From Ostreibacterium oceani (GTDB taxonomy: Bacteria > Pseudomonadota > Gammaproteobacteria > Cardiobacteriales > Ostreibacteriaceae), in NCBI RefSeq assembly GCF_009362845.1, contig NZ_WHNW01000001.1, positions 1-64,000 on the forward strand: a stretch of 64,000 nucleotides of DNA, in the 5' to 3' direction. The position numbers were made by a program, and so were the translations under genes. Positions 26,259 through 34,700 of the stretch are shown here, one piece after another. The notes under the pieces were generated by a model. It was not told the origin of the DNA. It saw only the letters and a program-made list of their open reading frames with translations, and ran no database searches. Every line of letters starts with the position of its first letter. Position 1 is the first letter of the stretch.

Positions 26259-28604
26259 ATGATTAATCCACTTTTTTCACACAAAAAATATTGGGCGCAC
26301 CGATTCGGGATTGCGCCAACCTTGCCAATGTCACGCGAGGAAATGGATGCGCTAGGGTGGGATAGTTGCGATATTATTCTAATTAATGGTGATGCTTATA
26401 TTGATCACCCCAGCTTTGGCGTTGGGTTGATTGGTCGGGTTCTAGAAGCACAAGGGTTTCGTGTCGGTGTCATTGCGCAGCCAGACATTAACAACGACGC
26501 TGATTTCCAAGCGTTAGGTAAGCCCAATTTGTATTTTGCCATTTCTGCAGGCAATATGGATTCGATGATTAATCACTACACCAGTGATAAGAAAAAACGT
26601 CACAACGATGCCTACACCCCCAACGATGCGTATGACAAACGCCCAGATCGTGCGGTCATTAAGTACACCAATGTGGTTAAAAAATGCTACAAAGATGTCC
26701 CCGTTATTATTGGTGGCATCGAGGCAAGCCTGAGACGACTGGCACATTATGATTACTGGAGTGACAAAATTCGGCGCTCGGTATTGCTCGATGCAAAGGC
26801 AGACTTGCTGGTCTATGGCAGTGCTGAACGCGCAATTGTTGAGATTTCTCACCGTATTGCCAATGGTCAATCGATTAAAGACTTGTTTGATGTTCGGGGT
26901 GTGGCATTTGTCCCAACCAAAATTCCAGATGATTTTGCCATTATCGACTCAAGCGATGTCGATAAGCCGGGCACTATTTCAAAGTTACCCAATCCTTACG
27001 ATACGCCAGAAGCAGCTGATTGTGAAGTGAAAATGGGTGAGCAAGACGCCAGTTTGTCGGATGCGGCAAGCACAGAAATTCCAGTGTTGTTCTCAAAAAA
27101 AATAAAACCTAATCAGTTAAATCGACACAAAACTGTGATTAACTTGCCCAGTTACACCGCGGTTGTCAATAATCCGATTTTGTATGCCCACACCAATCGC
27201 GTATTTCATTTAGAAACCAATCCAGGCAACGCGCGGCATCTAATGCAACAGCATGACGGCCGGCGGTTGTGGGTGACGCCGCCGCCCATCCCGTTGTCAA
27301 CGCCTGAAATGGATGCCGTGTTTGGTTTGCCGTATTCTCGTCGGCCACACCCGACCTATGGCGATGCTAAAATCAGCGCCTACGAAATGATTAAAAATTC
27401 GGTGATGATTATGCGTGGCTGTTTTGGTGGGTGTACTTTTTGCTCGATTACGGAGCATGAAGGACGCATTATTCAAAGCCGTTCTGAAGAATCAATCCTC
27501 GAGGAAATTGAAAATATTCGCGATAAGACCCCAGGTTTTGCGGGTATTATTTCTGATTTGGGTGGACCAACTGCCAATATGTACCGATTAGGGTGTAAAT
27601 CTCGTGAGATTGAAAAAAACTGTCGCAAATTGTCGTGTGTTTACCCAGGCATTTGTTCTAATTTGGATACTAACCACCAGCCGTTGATTGCACTATACCG
27701 CAAAGCACGCCAAATCAAAGGGGTAAAGCGCGTGTTTGTTGCTTCTGGGTTGCGCTATGACTTGGCGGTGGAGTCCCCCGAATATGTGCGTGAATTGGTC
27801 GAGCACCATGTCGGTGGCTATCTAAAAATCGCGCCAGAACACACCGAGCGCGGTCCGCTAGATAAAATGATGAAGCCTGGTATGGGGACGTACGACCGAT
27901 TTAAAAAATTATTCGAAGAAACATCAAAATCCGTTGGTAAAGAGCAATATTTAATTCCGTATTTTATTGCCGCGCACCCAGGTACTCGCGATGAAGATAT
28001 GCTTAATCTGGCGGTTTGGTTGAAAAGCAATGGCTTTCGTGCCGACCAAGTGCAGGCCTTTTTACCTAGCCCCATGTCGATTGCGACCGCCATGTGGCAC
28101 ACGGGGTTCAATCCGCTCAAAGGCCTACGTCACAAAGACGAAGTGGTTAGCGCCAAAGATGCCCATACGCGAAAGCTACACAAGGCCTTTTTGCGCTACC
28201 ATGACCCCGACAATTGGCCATTGCTGCGCGACGCGCTCAAGGCCATGGGGCGCGAAGATTTGATTGGCAACGGCAAAAAACACCTAGTGCCAACCCATCA
28301 GCCTAAAAATATCGATAAACCATCTGCGATGAATTCGACTGATGCCAACGGCACAAAAAACCGCAACGGCGCAAAAAATCCCAAAGGCCAGAAACATCGA
28401 GCAGTAAAAAAATTCACGACTAAAAATGTCTTTGGCGAATCTGTAGCAACTGACACGGTTAAATCCAGAACAATTAAATCGGGCGCGTCGCCCAAAACAT
28501 CATCCAAAGCGTCGTCCAAAGCGTCATCTAAACCACCAGCTACAAACAAAACACCGTCAGCAAAGGCTAGCCGCGCTAAGCATCGCGTACAGAAAGTTCG
28601 CTAA
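26259..28604 (+). CDS. ygiQ: YgiQ family radical SAM protein
   Basis: A 781-residue protein. The N-terminal UPF0313 domain has the typical YWAHRFG...[33 protein letters not shown] opening. The radical SAM cluster is C-x3-C-x2-C in [18 protein letters not shown] (near residue 390). The biochemical role of YgiQ is unknown. The C-terminal ~90 residues are a Lys/Ser/Ala-rich low-complexity tail, including a SSKA repeat, that could bind nucleic acid. I chose the ATG at 26259 over the GTG at 26235 because a TATAAT directly precedes the GTG and the family homology starts at [12 protein letters not shown]. Confidence 0.93.
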   Translation: MINPLFSHKKYWAHRFGIAPTLPMSREEMDALGWDSCDIILINGDAYIDHPSFGVGLIGRVLEAQGFRVGVIAQPDINNDADFQALGKPNLYFAISAGNMDSMINHYTSDKKKRHNDAYTPNDAYDKRPDRAVIKYTNVVKKCYKDVPVIIGGIEASLRRLAHYDYWSDKIRRSVLLDAKADLLVYGSAERAIVEISHRIANGQSIKDLFDVRGVAFVPTKIPDDFAIIDSSDVDKPGTISKLPNPYDTPEAADCEVKMGEQDASLSDAASTEIPVLFSKKIKPNQLNRHKTVINLPSYTAVVNNPILYAHTNRVFHLETNPGNARHLMQQHDGRRLWVTPPPIPLSTPEMDAVFGLPYSRRPHPTYGDAKISAYEMIKNSVMIMRGCFGGCTFCSITEHEGRIIQSRSEESILEEIENIRDKTPGFAGIISDLGGPTANMYRLGCKSREIEKNCRKLSCVYPGICSNLDTNHQPLIALYRKARQIKGVKRVFVASGLRYDLAVESPEYVRELVEHHVGGYLKIAPEHTERGPLDKMMKPGMGTYDRFKKLFEETSKSVGKEQYLIPYFIAAHPGTRDEDMLNLAVWLKSNGFRADQVQAFLPSPMSIATAMWHTGFNPLKGLRHKDEVVSAKDAHTRKLHKAFLRYHDPDNWPLLRDALKAMGREDLIGNGKKHLVPTHQPKNIDKPSAMNSTDANGTKNRNGAKNPKGQKHRAVKKFTTKNVFGESVATDTVKSRTIKSGASPKTSSKASSKASSKPPATNKTPSAKASRAKHRVQKVR
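28500..28535. repeat. in-frame 12-bp repeat in the ygiQ tail
   Basis: TCATCCAAAGCG, TCGTCCAAAGCG and TCATCTAAACCA are adjacent and encode S-S-K-A repeats near the C-terminus. Confidence 0.9.
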
Positions 28605-28812
28605 TTTGCTAGGGTTGCGCGCTCGGTTAGGCGTAGAGGTTTTACGGTGTTACTGCTTAGGCAGTGTTGGCTATGCGGTTTGAGTTTTATAGTCTAAAAA
28701 CTGAGAGCTCAGAGCGAGCAAAGCGGCTATAAAATCAGTCATTTTTTCGCTAGCCATCCTGTTGTGAAGGTTTAAAAAACACAGGAGATGCTTGTTTTTT
28801 GTCGTTGATATG

Positions 28813-28861
28813 CCCTCACCAGAGGATTTGATTTTCAGATGATTTAATTTTCTAGTGAGGG
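28813..28861. other. long inverted repeat between convergent genes
   Basis: CCCTCACCAGA (28813-28823) and TCTAGTGAGGG (28851-28861) are 11-base inverted arms with one mismatch around a 27-base AT-rich loop. It lies between the ends of ygiQ and the next minus-strand gene and may end transcription, although no clean T-run follows. Confidence 0.45.
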
Positions 28862-28888
28862 ATATTGATTTTAACCAATAGGTGATAG

Positions 28889-29695
28889 TTAAAGGTTTAG
28901 CTCAGCAGGTGTTTCTTCTTTGAATATTTTGTTGTCGTTGCCGAGTATTTCAGCGAGTTTCTCGTGATTAATCTTGCGTCCCAGCTCTTTGCCACGGAAA
29001 TTGCCTCTTCTGCCAAAGGCTCGGCAGGCGACAATTTCATACATGACGACATTGTCGTGGACGTTATATTTTTTGTGCGCTAAGTGAGAAGGAACTGCAA
29101 AAACTTCCACGTCAGCGACACGTTCGAGCTCACCTCTGAAGTCTTTTTCTAGGGTATCAAGAAATTCAGTTGCTAGATCGATATCCATAGGAATGTCTTT
29201 AATGAAATCATTGTTAACAAACATTCCGAGTACATCATCTTGGAAACCAGGGTCGGATGAGTAAGTGGTTAGGCCTTTTTGGCTGCTGCCAACACCAGTG
29301 CGACTATTGAAAGGCTTGAAATCAACAAAGGCATTAAGATCGGTGTCAAATTCTTCAAAGAAGACTCGTGGTTTATAAAATCGCATCACCGTGGTTTTAG
29401 GGTTGATTGCATCAACGCGCTGTTTTAGGTGTGCAATAATGTCATCTTTATGCTTTAGAATTTTAAGCTCATTATCTGACCCTAAAACGTCTTTAAAGCT
29501 GACGTCATCGGCAAAGTCAAAATAGCGGGTATAATTGACGTAATAATCGTCGTAATCAAAGCCGATGCCTTCGTCTTGCATCATCTTTAATTGGAGTAAA
29601 TTCATCTGCTGCCAAAGTGGGTTTGGCTCATTAGCTAAAGCATTTGCACTTAGTGTTAGGGAAAGGAATGCAATGCAGGTCTTTAATAATTTCAT
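28889..29695 (-). CDS. secreted protein of unknown function (268 aa)
   Basis: The N-terminus is a standard signal peptide (MKLLKTCIAFLSLTLSANALA, cleaved near residue 21). The mature protein is acidic and aromatic-rich at first (FDYDDYYVNYTRYFDFADD), then has mixed helix/strand composition with a single Cys near residue 224. I recognise no domain. A strong GGAGG ribosome-binding site precedes the ATG. It is flanked by a 284-bp gap to ygiQ and a 263-bp gap to tRNA-Leu, so it is probably transcribed alone. Confidence 0.8.
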   Translation of the reverse strand: MKLLKTCIAFLSLTLSANALANEPNPLWQQMNLLQLKMMQDEGIGFDYDDYYVNYTRYFDFADDVSFKDVLGSDNELKILKHKDDIIAHLKQRVDAINPKTTVMRFYKPRVFFEEFDTDLNAFVDFKPFNSRTGVGSSQKGLTTYSSDPGFQDDVLGMFVNNDFIKDIPMDIDLATEFLDTLEKDFRGELERVADVEVFAVPSHLAHKKYNVHDNVVMYEIVACRAFGRRGNFRGKELGRKINHEKLAEILGNDNKIFKEETPAELNL

Positions 29696-29958
29696 CGTAC
29701 CTCCGTTGTGGTCTGTATATGTGGGTTAAATCCAACAGCATCATACCAAAAATTAAACGGACTTACCATCAAAGGATGGCGTTAATCCTATTAAAAAAGA
29801 TGGGTTGAGGAAAGCTGGATGCCATGATGATATTGAATGATTTCAAGGTCAGTGTCGAGGATTTTGTCGTAATTTTTTAACGGTATTGGCCTAAAATTGC
29901 CGTAGACTTAAAAAAAATCCATTTAACCAGCTGTTTTTAAGTTACATTATTCAGTAAG

Positions 29959-30043
29959 TGGTGCCGTCGGAGGGACTCGAACCCTCACAGCTTTCGCTAC
30001 TACCCCCTCAAGATAGCGTGTCTACCAATTCCACCACGACGGC
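29959..30043 (-). tRNA. tRNA-Leu (anticodon GAG)
   Basis: Read on the minus strand: GCCGTCGTGGTGGAATTGG start, anticodon loop TTGAGGG (GAG), a class II variable arm (TAGCGAAAGCT), GGTTCGAGTCC T-arm and encoded CCA; 85 nt. It lies downstream of secG on the same strand, as is common in gammaproteobacteria. Confidence 0.95.
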
Positions 30044-30045
30044 AT

Positions 30046-30128
30046 GTTTGTCTAACGTTTTTGTCTAACGTGTTTGTCTAAACTGTTTATTTAAATGGTT
30101 TATCTAAATCTAAAGTGTCAATTGACAG
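30046..30128. repeat. degenerate TTTGTCTAACG repeats between tRNA-Leu and secG
   Basis: Variants of TTTGTCTAACG/TTTGTCTAAAC/TTTATCTAAAT recur at roughly 11-14 bp steps and fill the gap between the two genes. Confidence 0.75.
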
Positions 30129-30710
30129 TTATGAACCACTGGTACTGGTTGTGTCTGAGGCGCTGTCTTCAGTGGTACTTTCTTCAGTCGTGCTGTCTTC
30201 GGCTGAGCTGTCATCTGCCGTATTGGCTTTTGTCTCTTGTGATTCTGGCGCTAATGTGTCGGTGGCTGTATCCACTGGTGCATTTTCTGATGCATCTACT
30301 GCTGACTCAATCTCTGATTCAGCCTCTGGGTCAATCCCTGGCTCAACCTCTGGGGTAGGCACAGCTGGTACGGTTTCCTGAGCATCGCCAGCTTCGCCAT
30401 CGATATCACCGAGTTGCGGTACTTCACTTGCTGCTGGTTGTGTGGTGAGTATGCTACCCGTGATGGCATTATTGCTTCGTGCGACCAAAACGGCAATGGT
30501 CAAGGCGAACAGGATGGCAATAATCGCGGTTGTTTTGAAAAAGAAGGTATTGCCCCCTTTGGCACCAAAGACGGTACTTGATGCGCCCGCACCGCCGCCG
30601 CCACCGCTAAATGCGCCTAAGCCACCTTCTTTGGGTTGTTGTATCAAAATAATTGAAACCAATGCAATGCCAAGTAGCACCACTAGAATTCGTAAAATGT
30701 TTGCATCCAT
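30129..30710 (-). CDS. secG: preprotein translocase subunit SecG with long acidic tail
   Basis: SecG is the small accessory subunit of the SecYEG translocon. Two membrane helices (residues ~5-22 and ~54-74) bracket the conserved cytoplasmic QQPKEGGLGAF..GG..G segment with VFGAKGGNTFFFKTT. At 193 residues it is far longer than E. coli SecG (110). The excess is a C-terminal tail from about residue 80 that is almost entirely Ser, Thr, Asp, Glu, Ala and Pro, with ESTTEDSAS-like repeats. The gene is 2 bp downstream of tpiA and ahead of tRNA-Leu, a common arrangement. Confidence 0.93.
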   Translation of the reverse strand: MDANILRILVVLLGIALVSIILIQQPKEGGLGAFSGGGGGAGASSTVFGAKGGNTFFFKTTAIIAILFALTIAVLVARSNNAITGSILTTQPAASEVPQLGDIDGEAGDAQETVPAVPTPEVEPGIDPEAESEIESAVDASENAPVDTATDTLAPESQETKANTADDSSAEDSTTEESTTEDSASDTTSTSGS

Positions 30711-30712
30711 GG

Positions 30713-31492
30713 TTAATATGCCTTAATAATTTGCTTAAATGAATCGATTTTTAAAGAAGCCCCGCCGACTAGTGCCCCATCAACATTAGGGCATTTAAAT
30801 ATTGCTGACGCATTATCAGGGTTGACGCTTCCACCATATAGTATTCTTAAATCGCGGGCAATTGTATCATTATTTTGGGTGAAAATGCTACGAATCTTTT
30901 GATGGATTTTCTCGATGTCGTCGATTGACGGGGTTCGTCCTGTTCCAATCGCCCACACAGGTTCATAAGCGATAATTATTTGCTGTTTTTGATTTTCGCT
31001 GAGTTTTTCGATGGCTAAAGCCAATTGCTCGGTCAATACGTCGGTGGTTTTTCCTTGTTGGTTGTCTTGGTCTTGTTCGCCAATGCAAAGAATAGGGGTG
31101 ATGCCGTGATTGAATGCAGCGGTGATTTTTTCATAAATCACGGCGTTGGTTTCAGCGAAATATTGTCTGCGTTCAGAATGTCCCAAGATGACATGTTGAC
31201 AGTTCATGTCGCGTAGCATTGCCATCGAAATCTCGCCTGTGTAAGCGCCATTGTCATGTTGACTGGCGTCTTGAGCTGCCAGTGAAAATGGGGTGGCTAA
31301 ATTGCTGGACTGCTGTGCCAAGTTGGCTTGTGCTAAATCTAAATAGATAGCAGGTGGTGCAAAAACGACTTCTACTGGTTTGGTGCCAGGTGTTTCTGCC
31401 GCGAAAGTGGCGAGTGCATTAACAAATTGGGTGACTTCTGTGTGGGTGCCGTTCATTTTCCAGTTGGCTGCGATGATACCTTTGCGCATCAT
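30713..31492 (-). CDS. tpiA: triosephosphate isomerase
   Basis: TpiA interconverts dihydroxyacetone phosphate and glyceraldehyde 3-phosphate in the cytosol. The 259-residue protein has the substrate Lys in NWKMNG, catalytic His in VILGHSERRQYF, catalytic Glu in IAYEPVWAIGTG and the phosphate-binding YGGSVNP and GALVGGASLK motifs. Its start overlaps the glmM stop by 4 bp (ATGA), and secG follows after 2 bp, so glmM-tpiA-secG form one operon. Confidence 0.98.
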   Translation of the reverse strand: MMRKGIIAANWKMNGTHTEVTQFVNALATFAAETPGTKPVEVVFAPPAIYLDLAQANLAQQSSNLATPFSLAAQDASQHDNGAYTGEISMAMLRDMNCQHVILGHSERRQYFAETNAVIYEKITAAFNHGITPILCIGEQDQDNQQGKTTDVLTEQLALAIEKLSENQKQQIIIAYEPVWAIGTGRTPSIDDIEKIHQKIRSIFTQNNDTIARDLRILYGGSVNPDNASAIFKCPNVDGALVGGASLKIDSFKQIIKAY

Positions 31493-32841
31493 GGGTTCTC
31501 CATTCGTTTGATCTGATTGACTAAGACGGCAAGGGTCTCAGTGACGGTTTTTTCTTGGGTAGCCTCGACCATGACGCGAATTTTTTCTTCGGTGCCTGAT
31601 GCACGAATGAGTACGCGGCCTTCGTTGCCAAGCTGTTGGTTGGTATCGGTAATGGTTTGTTGTAGTGTTTTGTCTGACATAATACGGTGCTTGTCTTTGA
31701 CGGCGATATTTTCGAGTTTAAGTGGGTAGAGCTGATAATTTGCGAGCAGTTGATTTATCGTTTTTCCTGTGATGAGCAAGGTCTCAAGAACCTGTAGTGC
31801 CGCAATAATCCCATCGCCTGTGGTGAGTTTGTCGAGACAGATGATATGTCCTGATGATTCGCCGCCCAGTTGCCAGCCGTTTGCGACCAAGGTTTCCATC
31901 ACATGACGGTCACCGACATTGGCTCGGGCAAAGGCAATGCCAAGTGCTTTGATGGCATTTTCGGTGCCGATATTGGTCATAACCGTACCCACCACCCCTT
32001 CAATGGGTTGTTGTTGGTATTGCCGCCCCACGGCGATAAGGTATAAAATCGCATCACCGTCAAGGAGGTTGCCTTGGCCATCGACCATAATCACGCGATC
32101 GCCATCCCCATCAAAAGCAATGCCTACATTTGCTTGATGTTGGCGAACGTGTGCCGATAACTGATTGGGTGATGTCGAGCCGCAGTTTTCATTAATATTA
32201 AGCCCATTGGGGTCGACAGACAAAGGGATAACCTGTGCGCCTAATTCACGAAATACACTGGGTGCGACCTGATAAGTTGCGCCATTAGCGCAATCCAGCA
32301 CAATCGTTAAGTGAGATAAATCAAGTCGAGACGATAGTGTGGATTTGCAAAATTCAATATAACGGCCTTTGGCGTCTTCGACTCGCTTGGCTTTGCCTAT
32401 GGCGGCTGAATCAACAACGACGATTGGTTTTTCGAGTTGTAATTCGATTTGGGCTTCTAAGTCATCGTCTAATTTACGTCCATGTTCTGAGAAAAACTTA
32501 ATGCCATTATCGTAATAAGGGTTGTGCGAGGCACTGACCACCACACCCGCGCAAGCATGAAAAGTTCGCGTTAAGTAAGCAATAGCGGGTGTTGGAATAG
32601 GGCCGAGTAGCGCCACATCGACACCAGCTGCTGCAAAGCCAGACTCTAGGGCGGATTCAATCAGGTAGCCAGAAATTCGCGTGTCTTTTCCTATGAGCAC
32701 TTTGGGTTTGGTTGATTTGTTCCAGTGAGATTGAAAGACGCATCCCGCCGCGTAACCGAGTTTGAGGGCGAATTCAGGCGTAATTAGGCTGTCTCCCACT
32801 TTTCCACGAATGCCATCAGTACCAAAATAATGTTTGCTCAT
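31489..32841 (-). CDS. glmM: phosphoglucosamine mutase
   Basis: GlmM converts glucosamine 6-phosphate to glucosamine 1-phosphate for UDP-GlcNAc and cell-wall synthesis. The 450-residue protein begins with YFGTDGIRG. It carries the phosphoserine loop VVVSASHNP (Ser near residue 105), the Mg-binding DGDGDR, and sugar- and phosphate-binding GGESSGH and RASGTEEKIRVMVE motifs. It is the first gene of a glmM-tpiA-secG unit. Confidence 0.98.
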   Translation of the reverse strand: MSKHYFGTDGIRGKVGDSLITPEFALKLGYAAGCVFQSHWNKSTKPKVLIGKDTRISGYLIESALESGFAAAGVDVALLGPIPTPAIAYLTRTFHACAGVVVSASHNPYYDNGIKFFSEHGRKLDDDLEAQIELQLEKPIVVVDSAAIGKAKRVEDAKGRYIEFCKSTLSSRLDLSHLTIVLDCANGATYQVAPSVFRELGAQVIPLSVDPNGLNINENCGSTSPNQLSAHVRQHQANVGIAFDGDGDRVIMVDGQGNLLDGDAILYLIAVGRQYQQQPIEGVVGTVMTNIGTENAIKALGIAFARANVGDRHVMETLVANGWQLGGESSGHIICLDKLTTGDGIIAALQVLETLLITGKTINQLLANYQLYPLKLENIAVKDKHRIMSDKTLQQTITDTNQQLGNEGRVLIRASGTEEKIRVMVEATQEKTVTETLAVLVNQIKRMENP

Positions 32842-33276
32842 AAGCTCATAAGGCTAGGTATAGCCGTTTTATCCAAAGGTAGGTTGTTTATGAATTGCGC
32901 TTAGTTGACGTGACGACGGCAATGCCGCCAACGTGTGACACTAAGCCAACCAACGACCCATGCATCGAAACTAACAAAAAACTAATAGCGAAACTAATAG
33001 CAAAACCAATACACAGGCTAATGTGAGCCGCATTTTACCATAAACGATAAGATTTTTTGATTTTTGTTTTTTGCGAACAGTTTTTGCGAACAACTTTTTG
33101 ACAACAGCGCTTGGGTGGGGTAAATTGCCTAGAGGATTACCTAAAGATTGCCTAAGCGCTTGCCTAAGCGGTTACTTAAGAAATTACCTAGGCGATCGCT
33201 GAGGATATGTCGATACAGGTAATTAATACAGGCAATTAAGTTTAACGTTAATAAGAAAAATCGGTGGATTGATACC
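32842..33276. promoter_or_regulatory. divergent spacer glmM/dapD with promoter and repeats
   Basis: A 435-bp gene-free stretch. A candidate dapD promoter is TTGACA (33098-33103), 17 bp, TAAATT (33121-33126). Downstream, in the expected leader, degenerate 12-13-bp repeats of GCCTAAGCG type run to about 33200. They are followed by a 13-bp duplication, TACAGGTAATTAA/TACAGGCAATTAA, at 33214-33239. Near 32960-33010 AACTAATAGC-like repeats precede glmM. I see no riboswitch. Confidence 0.6.
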
Positions 33277-34119
33277 ATGTTGCAATTAGACAATTTAAAG
33301 AATTTAGAAACGACAATCAATGATGCATTTGAGCAGCGTGAAACCATCAGCGCAAACGATACGGCTGTGGTTGAGGCGGTCAATGAAGTCATTGAATTAT
33401 TGGAGTCAGGGCAGGTCCGTGTCGCATCACCAGCCGCATCACCAGCTGAATCAGGCTGGCAGGTTAATGAGTGGCTTAAAAAAGCGGTTTTGTTATCCTT
33501 TCGATTGCAAGACAATCGTTTGATTACAGATGGCTACACCAATTATTATGATAAAGTGGCGTGTAAATATTCGCACTACCGCGAGTCAGACTTTGCGGCC
33601 GCTGGTGTGCGCGTTGTGCCACCAGCCAATGCGCGTCGGGGAACCTATATCGCAAAAAATGTCGTCCTCATGCCAAGTTACACCAACATCGGTGCTTACA
33701 TTGATGAGGGAACTATGGTCGATACTTGGGCAACAGTGGGGTCGTGCGCGCAAATCGGCAAAGGCGTGCATTTGTCAGGTGGTGTCGGCATTGGTGGCGT
33801 ATTAGAGCCACTACAAGCTGCACCGACGATTATCGAAGACCATTGTTTTATCGGCGCACGATCTGAGATTGTTGAAGGCGTTATTGTTGAAAAAGGCAGT
33901 GTCATCTCGATGGGTGTTTATATCGGGCAGTCCACCAAAATTTTTAACCGACAAACGGGCGAGGTCAGCTACGGACGCGTTCCTGCTGGTTCGGTGGTTG
34001 TGCCTGGCAGTTTGCCTGCCAAAGACGGCAGCCATAGCCTGTACTGCGCTGTCATTATCAAGCAAGTCGACGAAAAAACGCGTTCCAAAACGGGCATTAA
34101 CGAATTGTTGCGCGACTAA
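33277..34119 (+). CDS. dapD: tetrahydrodipicolinate N-succinyltransferase
   Basis: DapD succinylates tetrahydrodipicolinate in the diaminopimelate/lysine pathway. The 280-residue protein has a helical N-terminal domain, a left-handed beta-helix of hexapeptide repeats (from [19 protein letters not shown] through [11 protein letters not shown]-like turns) and the conserved [26 protein letters not shown] end. The length is close to E. coli DapD (274). No other dap gene is next to it. Confidence 0.97.
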   Translation: MLQLDNLKNLETTINDAFEQRETISANDTAVVEAVNEVIELLESGQVRVASPAASPAESGWQVNEWLKKAVLLSFRLQDNRLITDGYTNYYDKVACKYSHYRESDFAAAGVRVVPPANARRGTYIAKNVVLMPSYTNIGAYIDEGTMVDTWATVGSCAQIGKGVHLSGGVGIGGVLEPLQAAPTIIEDHCFIGARSEIVEGVIVEKGSVISMGVYIGQSTKIFNRQTGEVSYGRVPAGSVVVPGSLPAKDGSHSLYCAVIIKQVDEKTRSKTGINELLRD

Positions 34120-34250
34120 CGCATTGGCTAACGTAATTGCTAATGTATTTATCTGGCGCATTGATACCGCATGTTTGCCCATGCTGGTCTATATTTGCCG
34201 CTTATAGGCAGTAGCACGAGATAATGGGTAACCAGCGTCACGAAGAAACG

Positions 34251-34670
34251 ATGCTTTATGGCATTAAAAATTGCGATAGCGTGAAAAAAGCCATCGCATT
34301 TTTTGATAGCCATCAAGTCCCCTTTACCTTTATTGATCTGAAATCGACTGCTTTGCCAGCGTCTTTACTGGCTGACTGGCTGCGACAAGCTCCCGATCAA
34401 CTGATTAATCGGCGCTCGACAACCTATCGGTCGATAAAAGCCGATTGGGCGGCGGCGCTCTTGCATGCTGAGGGAGAGGCGGTGAATAATTCCGCCGATA
34501 ATGCAGCCGATAATACCGCTGATAACGTTGCCGATAACGCGGCAATTATTGACTTAATCCAAGCAAACCCGACAGTGCTTAAACGACCCATTATTACGCA
34601 AGGTAATCGGGTCGTGGCGGTTGGGTTTTCAGCGGTCGAGTATAAGCAACGTTTTCTAGTGCCTAGCTAA
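34251..34670 (+). CDS. ArsC/Spx-like reductase family protein (YffB-like)
   Basis: A 139-residue thioredoxin-fold protein of the ArsC family. It starts MLYGIKNCDSVKKA, where a single Cys replaces a CXXC, and contains LINRRSTTYR and the signature VLKRPIITQGNRVVAVGF. E. coli YffB is a small glutathione-dependent reductase-like protein next to dapE; here the neighbour is dapD. The frame extends to 34224, but homology begins at the ATG at 34251, which has a GAAGAA site. A 12-bp DNA repeat inserts four A-D-N triplet blocks (about residues 82-97). The stop codon lies in a 20-bp duplication shared with the leuA end. Confidence 0.85.
   Translation: MLYGIKNCDSVKKAIAFFDSHQVPFTFIDLKSTALPASLLADWLRQAPDQLINRRSTTYRSIKADWAAALLHAEGEAVNNSADNAADNTADNVADNAAIIDLIQANPTVLKRPIITQGNRVVAVGFSAVEYKQRFLVPS
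34494..34541. repeat. in-frame 12-bp repeat, four copies
   Basis: Units of GCCGATAATGCA type (four in a row, diverged in the last three bases) encode A-D-N-x blocks in a loop of the ArsC-like protein. Confidence 0.95.
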
Positions 34671-34700
34671 TAGTTCTAATGCCTAGCTAATAGTCCTAAT
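34661..34700. repeat. 20-bp tandem duplication carrying the stops of two convergent genes
   Basis: Two adjacent 20-mers beginning GCCTAGCTAATAG differ at one base. The first carries the stop of the ArsC-like gene (34668-34670) and the second the stop of leuA on the other strand (34683-34685). Confidence 0.97.

Noticed and set aside
33127-33276. Riboswitch in the dapD leader
   Set aside because: The leader consists of degenerate 12-13-bp repeats and shows no lysine-riboswitch core that I can recognise.
34494-34541. Frameshift or assembly error in the ArsC-like gene
   Set aside because: The repeat is in frame, in a loop, and resembles other in-frame repeats in the window.
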